Assembly (NCBI RefSeq): GCF_005502435.1
Contig: NZ_SCOU01000004.1
Coordinates: 62,001 to 126,000, forward strand
From: Methylobacillus flagellatus
Lineage (GTDB): Bacteria; Pseudomonadota; Gammaproteobacteria; Burkholderiales; Methylophilaceae
DNA: 64,000 nucleotides
Direction of reading: 5' to 3'
The notes below the pieces were generated by a model, which was not told the origin of the DNA, ran no database searches, and was given only the letters and a program-made list of their open reading frames with translations. This document shows, piece after piece, positions 53,520-62,877 of the stretch (the stretch's first letter is position 1; each line of letters opens with the position of its first letter). The position numbers and the translations under genes were made by a program.

Positions 53520-54878
53520 ATGCAATCCATTTCTTCCAACCTGTTGCGACTGGCCGCTGTGGCGCTGGTCGATGTACTGGGCAACAGAGGCCCGGCGGAC
53601 GTCAAACTCAGCTGGTTCTTCAAACAGAACCGCGAGCTGGGCACCAAGGACCGCGCATTTGTGGCCGAATCCGTCTATGGCGTGTTGCGCCGCAAGGCGC
53701 TGCTCAGCCACCTGGCCGAGGGCGAAGACCCACGCAAGTTGCTGCTGGCCTGGCTGTTGCGCGTGCAAGGCCACAGTCTGCGCGAGCTGGACGGTGCACT
53801 CAACAAACAGCAGCTGGAATGGGCACACGCCATCAAGGCGGTGAGCACCGATGCCTTGCCGCCTGCCGTGCAGGCCGATCTGCCGGAGTGGTTGTGGCAG
53901 TGGCTGTCCGCGCAATACGGCGAGGCCGAAGCGCTGGTCATCGCACGCAGCATGCATCAGCCTGCGCCGCTGGACCTGCGCGTCAACCTCATCAAGGCCA
54001 CACGAGAAGAGGTGCAGGCCAAGCTGGCCAGCGAGAACACCGAGATCGTGCCCACGCCGTATTCGCCGCAAGGCCTGCGCATGACGCAGAAGATGAACAT
54101 CAGCCGTCACCCCTGGTTCATGGAAGGCAAATTCGAGGTACAGGACGAGGGTAGCCAGTTGCTGGCGCAACTGGTCGCGCCACGCCGTGGCCAGATGGTG
54201 GCGGATTTCTGTGCCGGGGCGGGCGGCAAAAGCCTGGCACTGGGTGCCATCATGCGTAATTCCGGCCGCATCTATGCGTTTGATGTCTCCGAGAAGCGGC
54301 TGCTCAATCTGGGCCAGCGTTTGAAGCGCTCCGGCCTGTCCAATCTGCACAGTCAGCTCATCACTAGCGAGAACGATCCCAAGTTGAAACGCCTGGATGG
54401 CAAGTTCGACCGTGTGCTGGTGGACGCGCCATGTAGCGGCCTGGGTACCCTGCGCCGCAACCCGGATCTCAAATGGCGCATGACGGAACAGGATCTGACC
54501 GAGCTGGTCGCCAAGCAGGCGGGCATCCTGGCGCGCGCGGCCAGACTGGTCAAACCGGGCGGTCGCCTGGTCTACGCCACCTGCAGCTTGCTGCAGCAAG
54601 AGAATGAACAACAGGCGCAGGCTTTCCTGAGCGCGCATCCGCAGTTCGTGCTGGTGCCTGCCGGGCCTTTGCTGGCCCAGCAGCAGGTCGCACTGGATAC
54701 TGGCGATTTCCTGCAACTGCTGCCGCACAAGCACCAGACCGATGGTTTCTTCGCTGCCGTGTTTGAAAGAGCAGCCACGGTCGGCGCGCCTGCGGCGGCT
54801 GCAGACGAGGCGGAAGCAGACAAGGTTGTCGCGGAAGTTGAGGTTACAGACAAGGCCGAAGCGGACACACAGCCATGA
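53520..54878 (+). CDS. RsmB/NOP-family rRNA cytosine-C5 methyltransferase
   Basis: 452 residues. N-terminal RNA-binding helical part; SAM loop ADFCAGAGGKSLAL, motif IV DAPCSGLGTLRRNPD, motif VI YATCSLLQQEN with the catalytic cysteine. It has a low-complexity Ala/Glu tail (about 430-452: AAAADEAEADKVVAEVEVTDK), absent from the rsmB at 23250. The target cytosine cannot be told. Its last codons overlap the symporter gene (ATGA at 54875). Confidence 0.9.
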   Translation: MQSISSNLLRLAAVALVDVLGNRGPADVKLSWFFKQNRELGTKDRAFVAESVYGVLRRKALLSHLAEGEDPRKLLLAWLLRVQGHSLRELDGALNKQQLEWAHAIKAVSTDALPPAVQADLPEWLWQWLSAQYGEAEALVIARSMHQPAPLDLRVNLIKATREEVQAKLASENTEIVPTPYSPQGLRMTQKMNISRHPWFMEGKFEVQDEGSQLLAQLVAPRRGQMVADFCAGAGGKSLALGAIMRNSGRIYAFDVSEKRLLNLGQRLKRSGLSNLHSQLITSENDPKLKRLDGKFDRVLVDAPCSGLGTLRRNPDLKWRMTEQDLTELVAKQAGILARAARLVKPGGRLVYATCSLLQQENEQQAQAFLSAHPQFVLVPAGPLLAQQQVALDTGDFLQLLPHKHQTDGFFAAVFERAATVGAPAAAADEAEADKVVAEVEVTDKAEADTQP

Positions 54879-56104
54879 AGTTGCCGTCGCTGAACCAGCA
54901 GATCCTCATCGCCGCTATCGGTGGTCTTATAGTGGGTTGGCTGGTCAGCGGCTTCGATGCAGCCAGCAAGCAGACGGTGTTCTATGCCACCGACATCGTC
55001 GGGGGGGTGTTCATCGACTTGCTCAAGATGGTGCTGATCCCGCTGGTGTTCAGCTCCATCGTGGTCGGGGTGGCTAATCTGCAGGCACACGGCAGTGTCA
55101 ACCGCGTCTGGAAGACCACGCTGGTGTTCTTCTTCATCACCATGACCATCGCCATCGGCATGGCCTTGCTGGCCAGCAATCTGGTGCGGCCGGGAGCGGG
55201 GCTGAGCCTGGCCATGTTCCAGGAATCCACTAGCAGCTTTGCCGCGCAGCAGATGACGCTGCCGCAATTCATCGCGCACTTCCTGCATGGCCTGTTCATG
55301 AACCCGTTCCGCGCCTTTGCCGAGGGCAATGTACTGGCCGTGGTGATCTTTGCCTTGTTCATGGGCATCGCGCTGGTGCTGGGCGGTGAGCGTTATCGCA
55401 ACATCCTGCAGCTGATGCAGGAGTTCCTGGAGCTGATCCTGCGTATCGTGGGCTGGATTATGTACCTAGCGCCGTTCGGTATTCTCGCTCTGCTGATCAA
55501 GCTGGTGGCGACGCAGGATCTGGCCATGCTGGGCAGCCTGGGCAAGTTCGTCGCGCTGGTGACCAGCATCACGCTGCTGCACGGGGTGGTGGTGCTGCCA
55601 CTCATCATGTACCTGGTCACCGGCAAGACACCCTGGTGGTTCTGGCGTGGTGCGCGCGAAGCGCTGGTCACCGCCTTCGCCACCAGTTCAAGTTCGGCCA
55701 CCTTGCCGATCACGCTGCGCTGCGCCGAGCAGCATCTGCATGTGCGCCGCGAGATCGGCGGTTTTGTGATCCCGCTGGGAGCCACCATCAATATGGATGG
55801 CACTGCCTTGTATGAAGCAGCAGCGGCCTTGTTCATCGCCAATCTGGTCGGCATCGAACTCAATCTGGTGCAGCAGCTCATCGTGATGCTGATGTCCATG
55901 GTGGCGGCGATAGGCGCACCCGGTATCCCCAGCGCGGGCATGGTCACCATGGTGATGGTACTGCAATCGGTCGGTTTACCGGCCGAAGCCATCGCCATCC
56001 TGTTGCCTATAGACCGGCTGCTGGATACCTTGCGCACCGCCGTCAATGTCGAGGGCGATCTGGTGGGCAGTGTGGTGGTGCAGGATTGGGTGGATCGACG
56101 TTGA
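54875..56104 (+). CDS. Dicarboxylate/amino acid:cation symporter (DAACS family)
   Basis: 409 residues, membrane protein with about eight helices and two hairpin loops. The family motifs SSSSATLPITLRCAE (serine-rich), NMDGTALYEAAAALFIAN and GAPGIPSAG are visible, as in GltP/DctA. The exact substrate (glutamate or C4-dicarboxylate) is not determined. It starts inside the preceding methyltransferase stop. Confidence 0.93.
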   Translation: MKLPSLNQQILIAAIGGLIVGWLVSGFDAASKQTVFYATDIVGGVFIDLLKMVLIPLVFSSIVVGVANLQAHGSVNRVWKTTLVFFFITMTIAIGMALLASNLVRPGAGLSLAMFQESTSSFAAQQMTLPQFIAHFLHGLFMNPFRAFAEGNVLAVVIFALFMGIALVLGGERYRNILQLMQEFLELILRIVGWIMYLAPFGILALLIKLVATQDLAMLGSLGKFVALVTSITLLHGVVVLPLIMYLVTGKTPWWFWRGAREALVTAFATSSSSATLPITLRCAEQHLHVRREIGGFVIPLGATINMDGTALYEAAAALFIANLVGIELNLVQQLIVMLMSMVAAIGAPGIPSAGMVTMVMVLQSVGLPAEAIAILLPIDRLLDTLRTAVNVEGDLVGSVVVQDWVDRR

Positions 56105-56131
56105 CGTTTCTGGAAGTGATTATTTTTATGA

Positions 56132-56701
56132 ATGGGGTTAATTTTGGATAGAGTGTTTTTGGTCAAGCTGCACTTGCTGCTGGCCACCTTTATTTTACCG
56201 GTTGCATTGATGTTCTTTGTGACCGGTGGTTTTTACACCTGGGGTATCAAAGGCAGTTACGATAGCCAGCATTTTGATATCGCGCTGCAACAGCCGCTGA
56301 GCAGTGACAAGGACGCGCTGGTGGCGCTGGCCAGTCAGGAGCTGGCAGATCGCGGGATCGAGCTGCCGAGTGGCAGTGCCGGGGTGCGCAAAGTGGGCAC
56401 CTCGTTCCAGCTGGAGTGGAGCGGTGCCGCGCGCGATGTGAGCCTGTCACCCACCGAAGATCCGGCCTTGGCCAAGCTGGAAGTGAAAGACACCCGCTGG
56501 TATCGGCATCTGGTGCAGCTGCACAAGGCCAAGGGCGGTACACCGTTCAAGGTGTATGCCGCCGTGATGGCCACCGCCTTGCTGCTGTTGCTGGTCAGCG
56601 GTTTCATCATGGCCTGGCAGATGCCTAAATACCGCCGCATGACCATCAATGCCACGCTGGCCGGCATTATCAGCTTTGTGGTGCTGCTCAGTCTGAGCTA
56701 G
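56132..56701 (+). CDS. PepSY-like membrane protein
   Basis: 189 residues. N-terminal helix (about 11-33: LLLATFILPVALMFFVTGGFYTW) as in PepSY-TM proteins, an external segment with PTEDPALAKLEVKDTRWYRHLVQLHKAKGGTPFKVY, then two C-terminal helices (about 143-163 and 170-188). Such proteins often act in iron or redox transport beside TonB systems, but no such partner is near. Convergent with the RND gene; ends 4 bases inside its stop region. Confidence 0.75.
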   Translation: MGLILDRVFLVKLHLLLATFILPVALMFFVTGGFYTWGIKGSYDSQHFDIALQQPLSSDKDALVALASQELADRGIELPSGSAGVRKVGTSFQLEWSGAARDVSLSPTEDPALAKLEVKDTRWYRHLVQLHKAKGGTPFKVYAAVMATALLLLLVSGFIMAWQMPKYRRMTINATLAGIISFVVLLSLS

Positions 56702-59700
56702 CCTCGGAGCGAAGCTAGGCGCAGGCGGCGCTGGTGCAGCTTGTCCTGACCATGCGCGGTCAGCGAGTACACGGCAGGGACCACCACCAGCGTCAACAGC
56801 GTGGAGGAGATCATGCCGCCTATCACCGCGATGGCGAGCGGGCCATTGGTCTCTGAACCCGCCCCCAGCCCCAGTGCGGCAGGCAGCAGCGCCAGGATGA
56901 TGGTCAGCGAGGTCATCAGCACCGGACGCAGCCGGATCGGGCAGGCGCTGCGCAGCGCCTGATCTATCGGTGTCCCCTGCGCACGCAGCTGATTGGTCAG
57001 GTCCACCAGCAGGATGGAGTTTTTGGCCACCAGTCCGATCAGCAGCACCAGCCCTATCATCGAGAAGATATTCAGCGAATTGCCGGTCAGCCACAGCGCC
57101 AGCACGCCGCCGATGATGGCCAGTGGTTGCGCCAGCATGATGATCAATGGCTGCAGGAAGGAGTTGAACTGGCTGGCCAGCACCATGTACAGCAACACCA
57201 GCGCCAGTGCGAACACAAACGCCATGTTGGCGACGGTCTTGCCCAGCTCCTCGGCCTGGCCGGTCAGGCGCACGCTGTACCCGGCGGGCAGCATCCCGGC
57301 TGCCGTACTGTTGACCACATTGATGGCTTCGCCCAGCGGCATGGTCGGTGACGCGTACAGGTTGGCCGCGTATTGCAGGTCGAAGCGCCCGATCACGGCG
57401 GCCCCCAGTTCCTGTTTGAAACTGGCCAGACTGTCCAGCCGCACCAGTTCACCAGTGCCGCTACGCAGGTAGATCCTGCTCAGGTCTGCGGCCTGTTGCA
57501 GGCTGCCGTCCTTGGCCTTGAGGCGGATGTCGTAACGCTGGCCGTCGCCCGGTTCATCATTGAACTTGGCGATGTCGATGCCGCCGGTATACATGCTGAG
57601 CGCCGTGGCGATATCGCTGGCCGAGATGCCCAGGCTGGCCGCACGCTGCCGGTCTATCTTCATGACCAGTTGCGGCAGATCCAGCTCGATATCCAGATCC
57701 ACCTTGCCTATGCCGGGCGTGGTGGTCAGTTTCTGTTGCAGTGCCTTGGCGAGGCGGCCCACTTCCTGCAAGTTAGGCCCGGCCAGGTTGAACTGCAGCT
57801 TCTCCGGGCGTTGTCCGCCCACGATGGCCACCGGTGCCGGGAAGGCCCGCACGCCGGGGATCTGGTCGAACTCTTCCTTGAGCTTCTGGATGAGTTGCTG
57901 CTGGCTCATGCTGCGCTCATGGCGCTCCTTGAGGCGGATATTGGCATTGCCTTTGTTGACCTGTCCCTGCAGGCCGAAGCCGATGGTGGTGAAGTAGCTG
58001 GCGATCTGGTCGTCATACTTGGCCAGCACCTGCTCGATGAGCTGCAAACGGCTATCCGTGTATTCCAGGCTGGAGCCGAGTGGCGTCTTGAACGAGACCA
58101 CGAAGCGGCCTTCGTCGGCCTCGGGGACGAATTCCTTCTGCACCTTGGCGAACAGCAGGCCGCTGCTCAGTACCACGATCACGGTAAGTGCCACCACTTT
58201 CCAGCGATGCGCGAGGGCGTAGCCCAGCAGGCTGGCGTAACGGCGGTCCATGCGCTGGAAGCCGCGCTCCAGCACATGGTACAGGCGGCCATGCTGGTGG
58301 CTGACCTTGAGGTAGCGCGAGCACAGCATGGGCGTCAGCGTCAGCGACACCATCAGCGACACCAGCACGCCAAAGGTCACCACCACGGCGAAGGATTTGA
58401 AGAACTGGCCGATGATGCCGTCCATGAAGATCACCGGCGCAAAGATGCACACCAGCGACAAGGTGGCGGCGATCACCGCAAACGCCACTTCACGGCTGCC
58501 GTTGATGGCGGCATGGACGGGATCCACAGGCGGATGGCGGCCTGCATCGCTGTCACTGGCCTGTGCCGGCATCAGGTGTTCACCCTTGCCTTCCATGTGC
58601 CGGAAGATGTTCTCCAGCACCACGATGGCATCGTCCACCACCACGCCGATCAGCAGCAGCAGGGCCAGCAGGGTCATGGTGTTGAAGGTGAACCCGGCGA
58701 AATACATCACCGCCACTGCGCCCAGCAGCGATACCGGGATGGCGGTGGCGATGATCAGCGTGGAACGTACCGAGCGCAGGAACAGCCACACGATGAGCGC
58801 GGCCAGCAGGGTGCCTTCGATCAGGTGCTCCTGCAAGGACTTGACCAGATCCTTGATGTAGAGCGCGTCGTTGGTGGACACATCGATGTGCAGGCCAGGC
58901 GGCAGCGATGGCCGGATCTCTTCGTTCAGACGGCGTTCCACTTCCGCGATGATGGCGACGGTGTTGGCATTGGCGACCTTGACGATGCCCAGGCCGACCG
59001 TAGGCTCACCACGGAAACGTGCCAGCTGGCGGAAGTCGGCAAGATCATCTTCCAGCTCGGCCACCTGCTCCAGCTTGATGGGCGCACCATCCCGGTAACT
59101 CACCACCATCTGCGCCAGATCGCTCAGCTTGTGGAACTCCAGGTCCAGCTTCATGAGTTTTTCGGTATTGCTACCTACCAGAAAACCGCCGGATAGCTGG
59201 ACATGCTGCTGCTTGAAGGCTTCGATCAGGTCGGTGGCGGTGAGGTTGTAGGCGGCCATGCGCTCCGGCAGCAGGTTGACGCGTATGGTGCGGTCACGCC
59301 GGCCGCCCAGGCGCACTTCGCCTATGCCGTTGATGGTCTCCAGTTTTTTCTTGAGGATGTTGTAGCCATACAGATTGAGCTGTTGCGTGGTGCGGTCGCC
59401 GCGCAGCGCCAGCCACATGATGGGCTGGGCATTGGTCTCCACCTTTTGCACCACGGGCGGGTCGATATCGGCGGGCAGACGCCGCAGCACCTGATTCACC
59501 TTGGATTGCACCTCGTTGTAGGCCACGTCGATGTCTTTGCTGAGGCTGAAGGTCATGGTGATGACCGACACGCCGGGCGAAGAAGTGGACTGGATATGCT
59601 CGATGCCGGGCGTGGTGTTGACGGCGGTCTCGATGATGCTGGTGATGCTGGCGTCCACGATGTCCGGGTTGGCACCCTGCAAGGTGGTGCTGATGGAGAT

Positions 59701-59832
59701 GATGGGGAATTCGATATACGGGAAGCGGTCCACGCCTATGCGTTGATAGCTGATGATGCCGAACAGCACCAGCAAGCCGGACACCATCCAGGCCAGCACG
59801 TGGCGCTTGATCGAGAGCTCAGGCAGGGTCAT
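56698..59832 (-). CDS. RND efflux pump, HAE1/AcrB-like permease
   Basis: 1044 residues, the RND permease length. Twelve membrane helices; the proton relay aspartates VVVDDAIVVLENIFRHMEG in the fourth helix; the two large periplasmic loops with the porter repeats. Likely exports toxic compounds through an outer-membrane channel that is not in the window. Translation overlaps the adaptor gene (ATGA). Confidence 0.95.
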   Translation of the reverse strand: MTLPELSIKRHVLAWMVSGLLVLFGIISYQRIGVDRFPYIEFPIISISTTLQGANPDIVDASITSIIETAVNTTPGIEHIQSTSSPGVSVITMTFSLSKDIDVAYNEVQSKVNQVLRRLPADIDPPVVQKVETNAQPIMWLALRGDRTTQQLNLYGYNILKKKLETINGIGEVRLGGRRDRTIRVNLLPERMAAYNLTATDLIEAFKQQHVQLSGGFLVGSNTEKLMKLDLEFHKLSDLAQMVVSYRDGAPIKLEQVAELEDDLADFRQLARFRGEPTVGLGIVKVANANTVAIIAEVERRLNEEIRPSLPPGLHIDVSTNDALYIKDLVKSLQEHLIEGTLLAALIVWLFLRSVRSTLIIATAIPVSLLGAVAVMYFAGFTFNTMTLLALLLLIGVVVDDAIVVLENIFRHMEGKGEHLMPAQASDSDAGRHPPVDPVHAAINGSREVAFAVIAATLSLVCIFAPVIFMDGIIGQFFKSFAVVVTFGVLVSLMVSLTLTPMLCSRYLKVSHQHGRLYHVLERGFQRMDRRYASLLGYALAHRWKVVALTVIVVLSSGLLFAKVQKEFVPEADEGRFVVSFKTPLGSSLEYTDSRLQLIEQVLAKYDDQIASYFTTIGFGLQGQVNKGNANIRLKERHERSMSQQQLIQKLKEEFDQIPGVRAFPAPVAIVGGQRPEKLQFNLAGPNLQEVGRLAKALQQKLTTTPGIGKVDLDIELDLPQLVMKIDRQRAASLGISASDIATALSMYTGGIDIAKFNDEPGDGQRYDIRLKAKDGSLQQAADLSRIYLRSGTGELVRLDSLASFKQELGAAVIGRFDLQYAANLYASPTMPLGEAINVVNSTAAGMLPAGYSVRLTGQAEELGKTVANMAFVFALALVLLYMVLASQFNSFLQPLIIMLAQPLAIIGGVLALWLTGNSLNIFSMIGLVLLIGLVAKNSILLVDLTNQLRAQGTPIDQALRSACPIRLRPVLMTSLTIILALLPAALGLGAGSETNGPLAIAVIGGMISSTLLTLVVVPAVYSLTAHGQDKLHQRRLRLASLRG

Positions 59833-60953
59833 GGTGCGGTCGCCGCCTGGCTGGGCTTCTGGATGTTCACCTCGGCACCGTCGGTCAGAAAGCCCGCGCC
59901 ATCGGCGGCCACCATCTCACCCGCTGCCACGCCTTGCAGTACTTCCACGCGGCCTTCCTGACGCAGACCGGTCTTGAGGATGCGTTGTACCGCTTTGTTG
60001 TTGTCGATGACATAAGCCACTTCACCAGCCGGGCGCAACACCAGGCTTTGCTCCGGGATCACCACCGCTGCGTCACGCTTGCTGAGCACTACGGTGCCTT
60101 CCACGCTGGCACCGGGTTGCCAGCCGGGCTGGCCCACCACATCCGCGGTGACATCCACCGCGCGGTTACCAGCCCCGATCAAGGGCTTGAGTGCCCGCAC
60201 GGTACTGGTCAGCGGCTCGGCGGCACTTGGGGTGGTGAGACGCACGGTCATGCCAGGCTGCAGCTTGCCTGCCACCGATTCCGGGAACGGCAGATGCACG
60301 CGCAGCTTTTGCGTGCCGATGATCTGCAGGATGGGGTCACCGATCTTGACGTAATCGCCGCTGGCGACGATCTGCTTCTCCACGATGCCATCTGCCGGGG
60401 CCAGCACCTGGGTCTTGCTGCCGGTATTGCGTACCCCGGCCAGACGGCTGCGTGCCGCATCCAGCTGTTGTTGCAGCGCGTTGCGCTGCGTGCTCACGTC
60501 ATCCAGCGCGGTCTGCGACAGAAAGTTCTTTTCCACCAGCCGCTGGTTACGCTCCACCATGCGTTGCTGGTTGGCGAGCAGGGTTTCCAGGCGGCTGACT
60601 TCGCTTTCGGCCTCACGCTGCATAAAGCCGTAGTCGGTGGGGTCCAGCAACGCGATGGCCTGCCCCTTCCTGACTGCCTGGCCGGGATTCACCAGCACCT
60701 TGACCACGCGCGCGGCGATCTCGGCCGCCACCGTGGGGTCGACCAGACCTTCGATACTGCCTACGGCCTGTTCCCGCACCTCCAGATCGACGGTTTCAGC
60801 ACGGGCAACCGTGATCAGCGTGACATTGGCGGGTTTTGCAGCGGGGGCTTCCGGTTTGTCGCAGGCGGCAAGTGCCAGGCTGCCGAGCACCAAGGCAGCG
60901 AGCCGCAAGCAGAGTGCTGTAGCGAGCTGCAGGGATAGGGGTGGGCGCTTCAT
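59829..60953 (-). CDS. RND efflux periplasmic adaptor (lipoprotein)
   Basis: 374 residues from ATG 60953. Lipoprotein signal with lipobox LAAC (VLGSLALAACDKPE), then the barrel-sandwich (AEIAARVVKVLVNPGQAVRKGQAIALLD), an alpha hairpin (about 110-190) and beta-barrel parts of the MFP family. Partner of the RND permease immediately downstream. The frame extends 7 codons upstream to 60974. Confidence 0.94.
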   Translation of the reverse strand: MKRPPLSLQLATALCLRLAALVLGSLALAACDKPEAPAAKPANVTLITVARAETVDLEVREQAVGSIEGLVDPTVAAEIAARVVKVLVNPGQAVRKGQAIALLDPTDYGFMQREAESEVSRLETLLANQQRMVERNQRLVEKNFLSQTALDDVSTQRNALQQQLDAARSRLAGVRNTGSKTQVLAPADGIVEKQIVASGDYVKIGDPILQIIGTQKLRVHLPFPESVAGKLQPGMTVRLTTPSAAEPLTSTVRALKPLIGAGNRAVDVTADVVGQPGWQPGASVEGTVVLSKRDAAVVIPEQSLVLRPAGEVAYVIDNNKAVQRILKTGLRQEGRVEVLQGVAAGEMVAADGAGFLTDGAEVNIQKPSQAATAP

Positions 60954-60996
60954 GGATGTGCGTTCTCTATACATTCAATGCCAGCCTGGGCTGGCG

Positions 60997-61560
60997 TTAG
61001 GGGGCAATGGCAATGATGTCGGTGGCAGCGCTCAGCAGTGACCAGTCAAAACAAGGTCCCGGGTCGGTCTTGCGCCCTGGTGCGATGTCGCTGTGGCCGA
61101 CCACTGCCGCGATGGGGTAGCGTTGCCGCAAGCCGCCAAGCAGCAGATTGAGGGTTTGATATTGCGGCGCCATGAACGGTTCGTCATCCGACCCTTCCAG
61201 CTCGATTCCGACCGAGAAATCGTTGCAGCGTTCCCGCTGCTGCCAGCTAGACACACCCGCATGCCAGGCACGCTGTTCGCAGGGCACGAACTGGATCAGT
61301 TCGCCATCACGGCGGATGAAGAAGTGTGCCGAAACCCGCAACTGATGGATGCTCGCGTAATAGGGGTGCGCGTCCTTGTCCAACTGGTTGGTGAACAGGT
61401 GCAGCACGCCATCGCCGCCATATTGCCCCGGCGGCAGGCTGATGTTGTGGATCACCACCAGGCTGATATCGATCGCCTCAGGGCGCTGGTCTTGGTTGGG
61501 CGAATGCAGCTGGCGGGCAGCGGAGGCACGCCCGTGTGCGTCGATCTCTATCATGCGCAT
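60997..61560 (-). CDS. ampD: N-acetylmuramyl-L-alanine amidase AmpD
   Basis: 187 residues. Zinc-binding pattern VVIHNISLP, WHAG, and GHSDIAPGRKTDPGPCFDW with the final ligands; SVGIELEGSDDEPF carries the catalytic Glu. It cleaves anhydro-muropeptides in cell wall recycling. It is divergent from the CaCA antiporter. Downstream lies the RND operon. Confidence 0.95.
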   Translation of the reverse strand: MRMIEIDAHGRASAARQLHSPNQDQRPEAIDISLVVIHNISLPPGQYGGDGVLHLFTNQLDKDAHPYYASIHQLRVSAHFFIRRDGELIQFVPCEQRAWHAGVSSWQQRERCNDFSVGIELEGSDDEPFMAPQYQTLNLLLGGLRQRYPIAAVVGHSDIAPGRKTDPGPCFDWSLLSAATDIIAIAP

Positions 61561-61611
61561 GGACGGCTTATCCGGTAAAATTTGGCACCTTCCTTCACTG
61601 AGCTGATCCCC

Positions 61612-62613
61612 ATGGTGTTCCTGCAGCTGTTCCTGATGTTGATCCTGATTCTAATCGCAGCGCAGGTGTTTACCAATGCACTGGAACATCTGGGTGAAAA
61701 ACTCAAGATCTCCGAAGGTGTGACCGGCTCCCTGTTCGCGGCGGTGGGGACTGCCTTGCCGGAGACCTCCATCCCTTTGCTGGCGCTGCTGGCCGGTACG
61801 CAGAACATGGCCACCAACCATGAGATCGGCGTGGGGGCGATCCTGGGAGCGCCATTGATGCTGGCCACCTTGTCCATTTCGCTGATGGCCTTCGCCGTGT
61901 GGTTGCGACGTGGCAGCCAGGGCCATTTCCATCCGGAAAAGCATGGCCTGATCCGTGACTTGAATTTCTTCATCATGGCCTTCGTGCTGGCCATCGTGGC
62001 CATGTATGTGCCGCACGAGAATGCCGTGGTGCGTGCCGCCCTGAGTTTTGGCATGGTGCTGATCTACTTCATCTACATCATGCTGACCATACGCGCGTCC
62101 AAGGCGCTGGTGCAGGATGGTCATGGCACCGAGGCGGACGAGGAGATGTACCTGAATCGCCTGGGTCTGCCGGATAACATGGTGGTCATCGTGCTGCAGC
62201 TGGTGCTGGGGCTGGTGTTGCTGGTGGCGGGCGCCAAAGGTTTCATCCATGGCGTGGAAGCCGCTGCAGCGCTGATCGGCATCTCCACCTTGCTGTTGTC
62301 ACTGCTGATCATCCCGATCGCCACCGAGCTGCCCGAAAAGGTCAACAGCATCCTGTGGATACGCAAGGGCAAGGACACGCTGGCCTTCGGCAACATCACC
62401 GGCGCCATGGTGTTCCAGGGCACGCTGTTGCCCGCTATCGGCATCATGCTCACGCCCTGGGAGCCGCGCGTGGAAGTGCTGGCCGGGGTCATCGTCACGC
62501 TGCTGGCGGCGATCTGGCTGCGGGTCATGATCGCACGTGGTCAGCTGCGTATCTGGCACCTGTGGGTGAATGGCGCCATGTACCTGGCTTATCTCGCCAT
62601 CGTGCTGGGTTGA
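61612..62613 (+). CDS. Sodium/calcium exchanger-like protein (CaCA family)
   Basis: 333 residues from ATG 61612. Ten or so membrane helices with the two inverted alpha repeats, GTALPETSIPLLALLAG and IATELPEKVNSILWI, which carry the ion-binding glutamates; a central cytoplasmic loop holds GHGTEADEEM. Cation specificity cannot be told. A TTG at 61582 is in frame but the ATG fits the helix start. Confidence 0.9.
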   Translation: MVFLQLFLMLILILIAAQVFTNALEHLGEKLKISEGVTGSLFAAVGTALPETSIPLLALLAGTQNMATNHEIGVGAILGAPLMLATLSISLMAFAVWLRRGSQGHFHPEKHGLIRDLNFFIMAFVLAIVAMYVPHENAVVRAALSFGMVLIYFIYIMLTIRASKALVQDGHGTEADEEMYLNRLGLPDNMVVIVLQLVLGLVLLVAGAKGFIHGVEAAAALIGISTLLLSLLIIPIATELPEKVNSILWIRKGKDTLAFGNITGAMVFQGTLLPAIGIMLTPWEPRVEVLAGVIVTLLAAIWLRVMIARGQLRIWHLWVNGAMYLAYLAIVLG

Positions 62614-62663
62614 GTTGGTTCAGTAAGCTTCCAGCCTTGCTGAGTGAGCTTGCCATCGTCGTC

Positions 62664-62683
62664 GTTCCCGCGTAGGCGGGAAC
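62664..62683. repeat. REP-like palindrome
   Basis: GTTCCCGCGTAGGCGGGAAC, an intergenic palindrome type common in proteobacteria. The rest of the gap (62614-62877) has no gene; a GTGAGCAAGGCAGCGAAGCACGCAATCCAC segment (62741-62770) resembles another dispersed genomic repeat. Confidence 0.65.
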
Positions 62684-62877
62684 CCTGGCAAGCGGATTGG
62701 CCGTGGTATGGAGCTCGCAACAAGCTGCACAGTCTGTCACTGTGAGCAAGGCAGCGAAGCACGCAATCCACCCCCGGTTTGGTTTGTCTGGATGACGGTT
62801 GTTCCCAGCTTCGGCCTTAGGCTGCGCTTTCCGGTGTGCGCAGGAATGGCGGATCTGGTCGTTTGGGGTGTCGCCGC

